From NCBI RefSeq assembly GCF_905120345.1, contig NZ_CAJHOA010000004.1, positions 62,001-126,000 on the forward strand: a stretch of DNA of 64,000 nt, read 5' to 3'. Shown in pieces: positions 37,143-46,473 of the stretch. The notes under the pieces are model-generated. The model saw only the letters and a program-made list of their open reading frames with translations, did not search any database and had not been told where the DNA came from. How positions within the stretch are numbered: the stretch's first letter is position 1; every line of letters starts with the position of its first letter. This DNA is from Denitrificimonas caeni. GTDB lineage: Bacteria; Pseudomonadota; Gammaproteobacteria; Pseudomonadales; Pseudomonadaceae. A program made the translations under genes and the position numbers.

Positions 37143-37490
37143 ATGTCGACAATTATCATCGCTCTCACGTTACTCTGTGTCGCAGGGATTGCAGCTGGGC
37201 AAATTCTATTCAAAAAAGCTGCGATGCACTTACCCGCTCATCCACAGATGATAGATTGGCTGCTCAATGGTTGGTTAATTGTTGCTCTTATTTTATATGG
37301 CATCACTACCCTTCTCTGGATTTGGGTATTGCGTCACGCCCCTCTACATCTTGCTTATCCTTTTATGGCTCTTGCATTTATTATCGTTCCGTTACTCAGC
37401 TACTATTTTTTAGGTGAGCCCCTCAATACTAAAACGTTTATAGGCGGCGCATTGATTGTGATTGGCGTCAGTCTTAGCGTCGCTCATTAG
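37143..37490 (+). CDS. EamA/SMR-type small membrane protein (ArnE/F-like)
   Basis: 115 residues from the ATG at 37143, four membrane helices, of the small multidrug resistance/EamA superfamily. Motifs such as LLWIWVLRHAPLHLAYPFMAL and FIGGALIVIGVSL match undecaprenyl-phosphate-aminoarabinose flippase subunits. It is encoded 10 bases before a GtrB/ArnC-like gene and a GT-C gene, so a lipid-linked sugar flippase role is likely. An ATG 17 codons upstream is possible but has no ribosome-binding site. Confidence 0.75.
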   Translation: MSTIIIALTLLCVAGIAAGQILFKKAAMHLPAHPQMIDWLLNGWLIVALILYGITTLLWIWVLRHAPLHLAYPFMALAFIIVPLLSYYFLGEPLNTKTFIGGALIVIGVSLSVAH

Positions 37491-37499
37491 GTAAACCGT

Positions 37500-38471
37500 A
37501 TGAAAATAGCTGTTGCTATCCCATGCTATCGGGTACGTAAACATGTTCTTGAGGTTATTCAGCGCATTCCTGATTCTGTATATCGCATCTATGCAGTAGA
37601 TGATGCGTGCCCAGACTCCAGTGGCAAGTACATTGAAGAAAACTGTACAGACTCACGCGTTACTGTTTTGTACAACAGTAGCAATCAAGGTGTTGGCGGC
37701 GCGGTGATCACTGCTTATCGACAAGCAATTCTAGATGGTATGGATATTGTCGTGAAAATAGACGGCGACGGGCAAATGAACCCACAGCTGTTACCTCATT
37801 TTCTACGCCCTATCCTCGAGGGGCGCTGTGACTATACAAAAGGCAATCGTTTTTTCCGCCTAGAGTCACTAAAAGATATGCCCAAGACACGCTTATTAGG
37901 TAACGCTGCATTATCATTTATCAGCAAAGCAAGCTGTGGCTACTGGAATATCATGGATCCAACCAATGGCTATACAGCTATTCACTGCTCGGTGCTACGC
38001 GAGCTACCGTTGGAAAAAATTGCTACTCGCTATTTTTTTGAAACCGATATGTTATTTAGACTCAACACCTTGCGCGCAGTCGTACGCGATATACCGATGG
38101 ATTCGGTATACGCAGACGAAGAGTCAAATTTAAAAGTAACGAGTGCACTACCTGAGTTTCTTAAAAAAAATCTGTCGCGCATGTTTCGACGCTACGGCTA
38201 TAGCTACTGGTTACGCGATTTTAATATTGCCTCAATTTATAGCGTACTAGGTGTACTGCTAGTTGGGACAGGCTCAGTATTTGGGCTAGCGCACTGGCTG
38301 CAAAGTACACAATCAGGGCAATACACCTCAAGCGGCACGGTAATGCTCGCTGCATTGCCTATCATCATTGGCGTGCAGTTTTTAATTGCCTTTCTTCAGT
38401 ACGATATGAGTCGTATACCCAGCGAACCAATCGCGCCGCAATTACCAGGCAGCCATGATGAGAAAATTTAA
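37500..38471 (+). CDS. GT2 polyprenyl-phosphate sugar transferase (GtrB/ArnC/DPM-like)
   Basis: 323 residues. The catalytic domain (about 1-220) starts KIAVAIPCYRVRKHV and has DGDGQMNP as the metal site. Two C-terminal membrane helices follow (about 245-265 and 282-305). This layout is that of enzymes that charge undecaprenyl phosphate with a single sugar on the cytoplasmic side. It shares a 17-base overlap with the GT-C gene downstream. Confidence 0.85.
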   Translation: MKIAVAIPCYRVRKHVLEVIQRIPDSVYRIYAVDDACPDSSGKYIEENCTDSRVTVLYNSSNQGVGGAVITAYRQAILDGMDIVVKIDGDGQMNPQLLPHFLRPILEGRCDYTKGNRFFRLESLKDMPKTRLLGNAALSFISKASCGYWNIMDPTNGYTAIHCSVLRELPLEKIATRYFFETDMLFRLNTLRAVVRDIPMDSVYADEESNLKVTSALPEFLKKNLSRMFRRYGYSYWLRDFNIASIYSVLGVLLVGTGSVFGLAHWLQSTQSGQYTSSGTVMLAALPIIIGVQFLIAFLQYDMSRIPSEPIAPQLPGSHDEKI

Positions 38472-40230
38472 CACTATTACCCTGCCAAAATTTCGGCTGA
38501 CAATAGCCATTAGCGTGATCACGCTCTCGCTCAGTATCGCTTATTTAATCTATGCAATGACATCCTCCCAGATGTTTGGCCTGCTCACGCTTGACGCCAC
38601 AGCCAGCTACTTACCTTTAGCAAATAAACTAATTGCAGCACCGCTAACAGTTTGGCAAGACCCTACGGCCATTACAGTAGCACCTGGCGGTTATGCATAT
38701 ATGGCGTTAGTGGGGGCAGACCCCGAACGAATTTTTATTTTAAATATCATTTTAGCGGTGCTGTCATTATTTTTAATATTTGATCTATGCCGTAGACTTG
38801 GTGGACTTATTGCCGGTCTTGCCGGGGCAGTACTTTATAGCTTTTCACCGTTACTGATTGAGGTCATAGTCCCTGTTCTGAACGAGCCACCCTACCTTTT
38901 TTTCACCCTACTATGGCTCTGGGGAACAGTTTTAATTCGTGACAAACCTGAAAAAAAATGGCCGATAATCATTTCAGGCTTAGCTTTATTATGTTCAATT
39001 TTAACGCGTGCAATTTATTTTTATTGGCTTTTCCCTGCGATTATCACTTGCTTATTAATCTATTTTTTATCTAAAGAAGCTGAATTAAAGAAACTCTGCT
39101 TACGCATTCTAGTAGCACACCTTATTGCAGTTGCAGGTGCCGGAGCATACACGCTACACAACTGGCAAACGCATGGAACACCTATGATCGCGACAGGAAG
39201 CGGAACGGCTTTATATTTCGGCAGTAACCCTGTCACGCTAGGTTATGAACCACCCTATTTACGCATGAGCCATGATGAATGGATGGTAACCGATAGAAAA
39301 AACAGTCATCTCACGCCTTATAATGATCGACGGCTCGCATGGACTGCTAAGCAAATGCTTAAAGATATGCCAGCAGAAAATTTAGCAGGACTCTACATCA
39401 ATAAGCTCGGAGCCATCCTCTTTTTTAGTCAGGCCAACTTAACGCCTGCGGTATTTAATGACCGAGCATTTAGGATATTCTTACTTGTACTTGCTGCTAT
39501 TGGGTTTTTTTATAATAGACGAAGTTTATTAGCAATAATGCTGTTCTTTGTACTGCTGTACGTTACAGCTGTGCATGTGCCTGCAATGTACAACCAGCGC
39601 TATAGTATTGGTGCACTTGATTTACCCTTGACGCTATTAGCAGCTCTCGGAGTCGCCCATCTCGTCAGATGCTATTCAAGTAAAAAACTGATTGCCAGTA
39701 CCCTACTTCTTATCTTAGGCGGTATCACCGCTGGAACACTGCATCAACGCTACAGTCCGCCGCTTATGCCGGAAATTGACAAAGGTATTTCTCATCTAGC
39801 CTTAAAAGCAACATTAGATAACCTTGATCACAAGGGCTTTGCAGGCAACCCTTTGGTTGAGTCAGCCACTTTTGAAGATACGTCTGCAAGTATTATCTGG
39901 AAGAATATTTCCAATTATAAACGTGGTGGCACCCCAGTGATATCCATAGACGTTTTAGAAATGGATAAACGTTGTAAAAAAATAGATTTAATTTATACCG
40001 ATAAAAACCAAAATATTTGGCAATCATCAATGCCGCTAAAGAAATCAAAAGCACCTCTAACCCTTACTATCGGTAGTCTCTCTTTAGATAATATAGATAA
40101 ACTTGAGAGCCAATTAGAAATGAAATTTAAGTGCCCCGCTAACTCAACACTTAAAATTGGCGATATAGCCTTGTATGTGTCTCAAGCAGGCTTATATTAT
40201 TATGAAAAAATACCAGAAAATTTAAAATAA
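38455..40230 (+). CDS. GT-C glycosyltransferase (ArnT/PMT-2-like)
   Basis: 591 residues. About eleven membrane helices are followed by a ~150-residue soluble C-terminal domain. The first periplasmic loop has LLTLDATASYLPLANKL with an Asp at the GT-C catalytic position, and VLNEPPYLFFTLLW is like the PMT-2 second motif. It would transfer the sugar supplied by the neighbouring flippase and GT2 to a periplasmic acceptor, most simply the exported polysaccharide. Two ATG codons in tandem open the gene inside the end of the GT2 gene. Confidence 0.8.
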   Translation: MMRKFNTITLPKFRLTIAISVITLSLSIAYLIYAMTSSQMFGLLTLDATASYLPLANKLIAAPLTVWQDPTAITVAPGGYAYMALVGADPERIFILNIILAVLSLFLIFDLCRRLGGLIAGLAGAVLYSFSPLLIEVIVPVLNEPPYLFFTLLWLWGTVLIRDKPEKKWPIIISGLALLCSILTRAIYFYWLFPAIITCLLIYFLSKEAELKKLCLRILVAHLIAVAGAGAYTLHNWQTHGTPMIATGSGTALYFGSNPVTLGYEPPYLRMSHDEWMVTDRKNSHLTPYNDRRLAWTAKQMLKDMPAENLAGLYINKLGAILFFSQANLTPAVFNDRAFRIFLLVLAAIGFFYNRRSLLAIMLFFVLLYVTAVHVPAMYNQRYSIGALDLPLTLLAALGVAHLVRCYSSKKLIASTLLLILGGITAGTLHQRYSPPLMPEIDKGISHLALKATLDNLDHKGFAGNPLVESATFEDTSASIIWKNISNYKRGGTPVISIDVLEMDKRCKKIDLIYTDKNQNIWQSSMPLKKSKAPLTLTIGSLSLDNIDKLESQLEMKFKCPANSTLKIGDIALYVSQAGLYYYEKIPENLK

Positions 40231-40231
40231 C

Positions 40232-41299
40232 ATGAAATCTTCTTCTGGCGCACATTATATTGGTTTAGACCATATTCGAGCAGTCGCAGCGTTTTTAGTG
40301 ATCACTTGGCACTTTATTCATGCGGGCCATGGCTACCCTGTAGCTTTTGAAGGAGCGCCATTTATTTTCCCTCTGGCTATCCTCGATGAAGGACATACAG
40401 GCGTTGCGCTATTTATGGCACTTAGTGGATATTTATTTGCCAAACTATTAAACGGAAAAAGAATTCTATACACTCAGTTCATATTCAATAGAGCGCTACG
40501 GCTTTTACCATTATTATTTATAGTTATATTAATTAATTACATTATTCATAAAACAAACAATGGCGACAGCATTGCATTTATCAAAAATATACTAATAGGT
40601 ATTGCTCTTCCTACTCTGCCTAATGGCGGATGGTCTATAACAATAGAATTTCATTACTACTTACTTATTCCAATATTTCTTTGGATTATAAGAAAGTCAC
40701 CTATCAATCTTATTGCACTACTCGCTATTGCAATAAGCCTACGTATTATTTTTTATACCATATATGGGGAGTCACAGTCACTTTCGTACTGGACGCTTTT
40801 AGGAAGAATTGATCAATTCACTTTAGGCATGCTGGCATTTCATCTAAGGGATAAAATATATAAACAACATAGCTTATTTATTTTATTATCGGTAATTTTC
40901 TTATTATTTTATTGGTACTTTGATAGCAAAGGAGGTTTTTATCAAAGCCCTGCTTACCCCTCACCAAGTAAATTATGGATTTTCATACCCACCATAGAAG
41001 CAGTATTCTATGCGTTTTTAATTGCTTGGTATGACAACTCATTTAAACACTCAGAGGGGCGTTTATCAAAAATAGTAAGTCAATTCGGTAAGTTTTCATA
41101 TTCATTTTATCTATTGCACTTTTTTATTGTATTTAAAGCATCAGAATTTATTCACGAAAACATAATGGATATTTCAAACTTTTATATCGCATGCCTATGG
41201 AGCTTAGTTTTTTATATCTGTATGTATCCCATCGGATATATTAGCTATAAATATATAGAGTCACCATTCTTAAAAACAAGAAAACCATATTTATTATAA
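40232..41299 (+). CDS. Acyltransferase-3 family sugar O-acetylase
   Basis: 355 residues, ten or so membrane helices. The family signature YIGLDHIRAVAAFLVITWHF includes the conserved R of helix 1 and the His; SGYLFAKLL and GGWSITIEFHYYLL (the WSL/IxxE-type motif) are also present. These enzymes carry acyl groups across the inner membrane to O-antigen or other glycans (OafA/WbwK-like). It starts two bases after the GT-C gene, making a four-gene modification operon. Its stop interlocks with the convergent SGNH gene. Confidence 0.88.
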   Translation: MKSSSGAHYIGLDHIRAVAAFLVITWHFIHAGHGYPVAFEGAPFIFPLAILDEGHTGVALFMALSGYLFAKLLNGKRILYTQFIFNRALRLLPLLFIVILINYIIHKTNNGDSIAFIKNILIGIALPTLPNGGWSITIEFHYYLLIPIFLWIIRKSPINLIALLAIAISLRIIFYTIYGESQSLSYWTLLGRIDQFTLGMLAFHLRDKIYKQHSLFILLSVIFLLFYWYFDSKGGFYQSPAYPSPSKLWIFIPTIEAVFYAFLIAWYDNSFKHSEGRLSKIVSQFGKFSYSFYLLHFFIVFKASEFIHENIMDISNFYIACLWSLVFYICMYPIGYISYKYIESPFLKTRKPYLL

Positions 41300-42310
41300 T
41301 AAATTTTCTTTTTTCAGATTATCAAATAAAAGTTTCGTGTAACGCTTTTTATCTCTATAATCTATATGTGACTCATCAGGAAGGACAAATTTCTCCATAC
41401 CTGGTATATCTTCAGATAAAACACCTTTTATATCCATCTTACTTATAAAGGCATCCCAGTAAAGATGTCGTGGATAACCTTTATTAGAAAGCGTTATTTG
41501 CCGTCCATAAACAGGCGGATTATAAAAAATAACATCTCCACCTCTAGCCTTAATATCCTCAACCCATCTCTTAACGGGTCTTAAATCACTGAGCCACTGT
41601 TCTGGTGTAGGTGCAGGGTTATCGATAAGATCCTGACTAAGAATATTATAGAAATTATTTGCAAGTGCAGTACTATCGACTACTAAAAGATCAAGTTTAC
41701 TATTTCTATTGGGCTGCATATTGGCGTTAGGCTTATTTGGCAAGCCCTGGTCTGAAAGTGATCTATTTATTAAACTTAGAATACCAAATTCTGGATTTGT
41801 AAAAATAAGTTTATTTTGTAAGTGGCTCAAAATAGTTTGATGAATATATTTATTTGGCGTAAACACGTCATGATAGTGATCAACATAGTACTGCTGCATA
41901 AAATGATTAGGCTCTGAGAGCCCACGGCTATCTATATCGACAATAATCACTCCATTAAAAGAAGTATCTTTGGCTAAATCTTTTAATGCCATCATGGGGT
42001 AGTGTCCGTTAATGGCTAACATAACGGGATAATACTCCTGCATATTATTCTTAATCCACTTCATATCGATGCCAAACAATGTTCGAGAGGCACCTAAAAA
42101 AACTAAGGGTTTTTTCTTACTTTGATACACTTTTGAGCGTTGCAATGCCCAAAGATCCTTAGTATCGACTACAGATGCGCTATAACCCATTGAACGAAAA
42201 TAACGTTCATAACCGATCAAAACTAACACACTAAAGAAAAGGCTAAATATATAAATAAGCAACCAGTTTTTATTGAGCCAATGACTAGAATTGGAAGTAT
42301 ATAAATGCAT
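41294..42310 (-). CDS. SGNH-like periplasmic acyltransferase partner of MBOAT
   Basis: 338 residues with an N-terminal membrane anchor (about 16-34). A block I-like motif PLVFLGASRTLFG (Ser nucleophile candidate in GAS) and a late DESHIDYR (Asp and His three apart, as in block V) point to an SGNH-hydrolase fold. It starts inside the end of the MBOAT gene with a GGAGG site. By analogy with PatA/PatB and AlgI/AlgX/AlgJ, it would take acyl groups from the MBOAT protein and put them on a periplasmic glycan. The family assignment is from motifs only. Confidence 0.65.
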   Translation of the reverse strand: MHLYTSNSSHWLNKNWLLIYIFSLFFSVLVLIGYERYFRSMGYSASVVDTKDLWALQRSKVYQSKKKPLVFLGASRTLFGIDMKWIKNNMQEYYPVMLAINGHYPMMALKDLAKDTSFNGVIIVDIDSRGLSEPNHFMQQYYVDHYHDVFTPNKYIHQTILSHLQNKLIFTNPEFGILSLINRSLSDQGLPNKPNANMQPNRNSKLDLLVVDSTALANNFYNILSQDLIDNPAPTPEQWLSDLRPVKRWVEDIKARGGDVIFYNPPVYGRQITLSNKGYPRHLYWDAFISKMDIKGVLSEDIPGMEKFVLPDESHIDYRDKKRYTKLLFDNLKKENLL

Positions 42311-43703
42311 TACTACCTCCAGGCGTTAACGAGATGAAGACCATTAGAAAAGAAATTAGAATTATTAGAAAAATAGGATTTAGCTTTTTAATTAACTCTT
42401 CAAATGATATGTTTTTGAAAAGAAGGTGAATAAACACTATAATAAAGAACACATATAGTGAAGTCTTATATTGTGCGCTTATCATTGAAAACCCAGACAC
42501 TGCAGCATTAAGGTCAATTAACTTTAGCGTAAAAGAAGCCGCTTGAGTAACACTCTCTGCTCTAAACCAGACCCAAGCATACATAATTGCGAGCAATGTA
42601 AAAAACCAAGAAAAAACAACTATTACTAAATAAGGAACGAAGTGTAAATACTTAGTTGTTTTTTTCATAAACCGCTCAAAAATCAAATACGCACCGTGTA
42701 AACCGCCCCAAATTATAAATGTCCAAGCAGCACCGTGCCATAACCCCCCAATCAGCATGGTTAGTAATAGGTTTCTATAGGTAAATAATGTGCCTTTCCT
42801 ATTACCGCCTAAAGGTATATAGAGGTAATCCCTCAGCCAAGTAGAAAGTGAAATATGCCATCGCTGCCAGAAGTCAGCAAAGCCAACGGCACTGTACGGA
42901 TTACGAAAGTTTATAGGCAATCTAAACCCAAGACATAATGCAGCGCCAATCGCACATGTAGAGTAGCCTGCAAAGTCACAAAATATTTGACCTGTGAAAG
43001 CTGCAGTACCTATCCATGCATGCACAGAAGAAACATTATTTTCTGCAAATATCTGGTTAGCAACAGGGGCAAAAACACCATCTGCGAGTACCACTTTCTC
43101 AAAAAGACCCAGCAATAAAAGTGTAAGCCCGACACCCAATCCTTCAGCAGACGACCGTCTTGGCTGTTCGATTTGCTCGCGCATTTGAGTCCAGCGTACG
43201 ATAGGTCCTGCGACTAATTGCGGAAAAAAGGCTACATATAACGAGTAATCTCGCCAATTCTGAGTAGGTTCGAATTTCTTCCTATAGATGTCTATACAGT
43301 ACGATAAGGAGTGAAAGGTATAAAAGGAAATTCCAAGAGGCAGAATAATATTAAATTCATATTTGCCAAGCACGAAACCAAAGCCAGATAAAATATCATT
43401 AAGCGCATCAAGAAAAAAATTAATATATTTAAAATAAAACAATATACTTAAATTTATAAAAACAATTGAAATCAAATATAGTTTTCTTTTCCCTTTCTCA
43501 CTTTTTGACATTTTCTTTGCTAGCCACCAGTCAATGGTTGAACTAAAAATCAACAATGGTAAAAATAGCGGATTCCAGGCAGAGTAAAAAAGATAACTTG
43601 AAAGTAATAGAATATTTTTCTTATGCTGCCATGAACTGAAATAGTTATATGCCAACAACACAATTGCAAAAAAAACAACAAAAGTTAAGGAGTCAAACTG
43701 CAT
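42285..43703 (-). CDS. MBOAT O-acyltransferase (AlgI/PatA-like)
   Basis: 472 residues, ten or more membrane helices. The N-terminal TFVVFFAIVLLAYNYF and NILLLSSYLFYSAWNP are typical of AlgI. The catalytic region GLWHGAAWTFIIWGGLHG supplies the conserved His residues. The enzyme passes acetyl groups across the inner membrane. It shares a 26-base overlap with the SGNH-like gene and follows the 564-residue membrane protein gene by 17 bases. Confidence 0.93.
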   Translation of the reverse strand: MQFDSLTFVVFFAIVLLAYNYFSSWQHKKNILLLSSYLFYSAWNPLFLPLLIFSSTIDWWLAKKMSKSEKGKRKLYLISIVFINLSILFYFKYINFFLDALNDILSGFGFVLGKYEFNIILPLGISFYTFHSLSYCIDIYRKKFEPTQNWRDYSLYVAFFPQLVAGPIVRWTQMREQIEQPRRSSAEGLGVGLTLLLLGLFEKVVLADGVFAPVANQIFAENNVSSVHAWIGTAAFTGQIFCDFAGYSTCAIGAALCLGFRLPINFRNPYSAVGFADFWQRWHISLSTWLRDYLYIPLGGNRKGTLFTYRNLLLTMLIGGLWHGAAWTFIIWGGLHGAYLIFERFMKKTTKYLHFVPYLVIVVFSWFFTLLAIMYAWVWFRAESVTQAASFTLKLIDLNAAVSGFSMISAQYKTSLYVFFIIVFIHLLFKNISFEELIKKLNPIFLIILISFLMVFISLTPGGSNAFIYFQF

Positions 43704-43720
43704 ATACTTTACTCGACATA

Positions 43721-45415
43721 TTAAAGTTCACACACAAATTCATCTGAAACGCCATAAACATGAGTACTGCTATCTATTTTAGTATTGCTTAGCACGTAAC
43801 CTATAAAGCCTGAATTTAGCGCTAAAGGATCAATAGCTTCAGCAACATCAGTGCGCTGGCTGCCAGTTAGAGCAAAGCCTACAACCTGATTACTACTATC
43901 AACAAAAACAATAGAGTCAGGGACTTTATGAAGGTTTTTATCGAAAGCCCACCCCAATACACGTGAATACCCCGATGAATTTACAACCTCTTCAATTTTA
44001 TCTAAGTATATATCGCATTTTGTTTTTGGTTTAAGAGTAAATTCATCACCAAAATAATACATATCTTTAATATATTTTTCATTAAATATGGAGATACTCT
44101 TATCTTTAGCAGGCTTAATAATCGTAAAAAGACGATCTGTATTAAAGTAAACACGGTCAAGCATTTTGTCATCATGCACACCTAGCGCTGCAGCAACAGC
44201 GGCAACCTTATGTACATGCAAATGTACCGGGGTAGTTAATGCTCTTCCCTGTACAGGCAATAAAGCCAAGGGAAAAAACAAAAGTGCTATATATGTAAAC
44301 GAATTACTCTTAACTCTCTTATAATTCATTGCTGTTAATATAACTAACAAACAACACCAGTTGAGGATTGCTGGCGTCATGTAACGGCTCGGTATGTTAG
44401 GATCGTAACCCGCTCTACCGAGTGAGGTAAGCAATGCTGTACCCCCGACAAAAACCAGAAAGGCAAGCAAGCCTGATAGCTTTAAATACTTCTCATCGTC
44501 GTTAACCCGAGAATACAAAATATACTTTAATGCCCACAAACAACCCAGTAAAAACACGCCTCCCATAGCCATAGCTAATCTTGAATAATTTACAAAAATA
44601 CCGTAAAAAGGACCGCTCAAATATAATAAAAAATATCTAATAGTTTCTTTAGGATTATCAATAAAGCTTGAGAATAGAGAGGGATGCCCTGCAGGTTTTG
44701 TATAATCTATAAAATAAAAAAAGTATACGATACTCATAATTAAAGCTAATTTTGCAATATAACGCCAGCGCATACGAACTAACACTGCTAATGCAATCAT
44801 TACTGGTAAAGCTAGCAAACCATTTGCCATAGTAACCGCTGATAGCATACCAAGCATGCAAGCCAATAAAAAAACTGGTAGCGAATTTTCTATTTTCGAT
44901 TTTACTAGTGTAAGCATTGCCCAAAGCGGTAAAAGATAAGCCATATGAAATTGGCTTTGAAATGCCCAAGTATAGTTTTCACTCTGTAACCACGAAAAAC
45001 ATAAAACAATCAAAACGCCGGATACAGCATAATAAAGAAGCTTATCAGTATAATCTTTAACTAATCCACTTAGAACACTAATAAAAGTAACACATGTAAG
45101 CACACTAAATATCACGTTAAACGTAAACAAAAGAACCATTGAGCCTTTAAAATACTCAAGATCGAGCCAAAAAAAAGCTTTTGCTAAGACTATTCTATGC
45201 TCATTATGTAGCTCCCACCATGGCGTCCAGCCTTCATTAGCAGCTCGAAAATAAAACTCTAAATAACCATTCCACATATCCCAAAAAGGTACAGCAGAGT
45301 AATTATTATATGTACCAAAGGCAGTAGTAACAAAGTAGAAAAAAGAAAATAGAAAAATAATTACAACAAAAATCTTATTAAATATTAAATAATTTACATG
45401 TTTTTCATATAACAT
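43721..45415 (-). CDS. GT-C-like membrane protein with C-terminal beta domain
   Basis: 564 residues. About eleven membrane helices (to about residue 390) are followed by a ~150-residue periplasmic domain. Loop 1 has FWDMWNGYLEFY and HNEHRIVLAKAFF, a pattern of acidic and His/Arg residues seen in GT-C transferases acting on polyprenyl-linked sugars. The last ~90 residues contain VLGWAFDKNLHKVPDSIVFV, then RTDVAEAI and NSGFIGYVL, which resembles a domain near the start of the protein encoded at 54488-56779. Role inferred: periplasmic glycosyl transfer in the same operon as MBOAT and SGNH genes. Confidence 0.65.
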   Translation of the reverse strand: MLYEKHVNYLIFNKIFVVIIFLFSFFYFVTTAFGTYNNYSAVPFWDMWNGYLEFYFRAANEGWTPWWELHNEHRIVLAKAFFWLDLEYFKGSMVLLFTFNVIFSVLTCVTFISVLSGLVKDYTDKLLYYAVSGVLIVLCFSWLQSENYTWAFQSQFHMAYLLPLWAMLTLVKSKIENSLPVFLLACMLGMLSAVTMANGLLALPVMIALAVLVRMRWRYIAKLALIMSIVYFFYFIDYTKPAGHPSLFSSFIDNPKETIRYFLLYLSGPFYGIFVNYSRLAMAMGGVFLLGCLWALKYILYSRVNDDEKYLKLSGLLAFLVFVGGTALLTSLGRAGYDPNIPSRYMTPAILNWCCLLVILTAMNYKRVKSNSFTYIALLFFPLALLPVQGRALTTPVHLHVHKVAAVAAALGVHDDKMLDRVYFNTDRLFTIIKPAKDKSISIFNEKYIKDMYYFGDEFTLKPKTKCDIYLDKIEEVVNSSGYSRVLGWAFDKNLHKVPDSIVFVDSSNQVVGFALTGSQRTDVAEAIDPLALNSGFIGYVLSNTKIDSSTHVYGVSDEFVCEL

Positions 45416-45506
45416 ATTATTGCCTGTTGTCTATAAATCAAACTTATCTAAATCGTATTTTTTAATAAAAGACTAGATAGAAAAAGCTCTTGTAGGTTTT
45501 ACATCA

Positions 45507-46373
45507 CTAATTTTCAGGTGTTTTGGTTATTTTGGGTGATAACCGTAAACTACGCAAACTGCGTTTAACACTTTTCAGATGATTTACTAATGAAGGCCCG
45601 CGCGCCATAGCCACCCCCATCGCTAACACGTCAATCACCACTAAGTGAGCAATCCGCGAGGTCAACGGGGTATAAATCTCGGTGTCTTCTTGCACATCAA
45701 TCGCCAAGTGAATACTGGCTAAATCGGCTAAAGGCGTATGACTGGGGCATAGAGTGATTAAAATTGCTCCTGTTTCCCGTACTAAATTTGCAGTGGTCAA
45801 TAAATCTTTCGAGCGACCTGATTGCGAAATACAAATAGCCACATCAGTAGACTGTAAAGTCACTGCTGACATCGCTTGCATATGTGGGTCACTGTAGGCT
45901 GCAGCCGTTAGTAATAAGCGGAAAAACTTATGCTGCGCATCAGCAGCGACTGCACCTGAGGCACCAAAACCATAGAACTCCACGCGTTGGGCTTTGGCCA
46001 TCACTGCAATAGCTTGCTCTAAGGCTTGCACATTAAGATGCTCACGCACTTCTATCAAAGTATGCAAGGTTGTATCAAAAATCTTTAATGCATAATCAGT
46101 AACTGCGTCATCCTCGCTGATCGCAAATTGTCCAAAACTCGCACCCGCCGCTAAGCTTTGCGCAAGCTTGAGTTTTAAGTCTTGGAAACCTTGGCAACCC
46201 ACGGCCCTACAAAAACGCACAATCGTTGGTTCACTGACACCTACCACAGCTGCCAAGTCAGACATTGAGCTGTGCATTACCCCTGCCGGATCAGCTAAAA
46301 CGTGCTGCGCTACTTTAACTTCTGATTTGCGCAGTGATTCGAGGGATTGAGCGATATGCTGTAACAGATTCAA
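45507..46373 (-). CDS. hexR: HexR, RpiR-family regulator of central carbon metabolism
   Basis: 288 residues with a TTG start. An N-terminal RpiR helix-turn-helix (AAVVGVSEPTIVRFCRAVGCQGFQDLK) is followed by a SIS sugar-phosphate-binding domain (VEFYGFGASGAVAAD, then AICISQSGRSKD). In Pseudomonas, HexR represses zwf and other Entner-Doudoroff genes and is released by 2-keto-3-deoxy-6-phosphogluconate. It is divergent from zwf with a palindromic operator between them. Confidence 0.92.
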   Translation of the reverse strand: MNLLQHIAQSLESLRKSEVKVAQHVLADPAGVMHSSMSDLAAVVGVSEPTIVRFCRAVGCQGFQDLKLKLAQSLAAGASFGQFAISEDDAVTDYALKIFDTTLHTLIEVREHLNVQALEQAIAVMAKAQRVEFYGFGASGAVAADAQHKFFRLLLTAAAYSDPHMQAMSAVTLQSTDVAICISQSGRSKDLLTTANLVRETGAILITLCPSHTPLADLASIHLAIDVQEDTEIYTPLTSRIAHLVVIDVLAMGVAMARGPSLVNHLKSVKRSLRSLRLSPKITKTPEN

Positions 46374-46416
46374 AATGTTAGACTCATTTAGCGTGTGCCA
46401 CAGTTATGTAGCGATT

Positions 46417-46433
46417 TTGTAGTTATACTACAA
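46417..46433. promoter_or_regulatory. HexR-type operator between hexR and zwf
   Basis: The 17-base palindrome TTGTAGTTATACTACAA has perfect 6-base arms. It matches the TGTA...TACA pattern reported for HexR in gammaproteobacteria. It lies 41 bases before the zwf start and 44 bases before the hexR start, so it could control both. Confidence 0.75.
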
Positions 46434-46473
46434 CAGCTATTTATTCGCACGTTTTTCCCATAGGAGAGCAATC

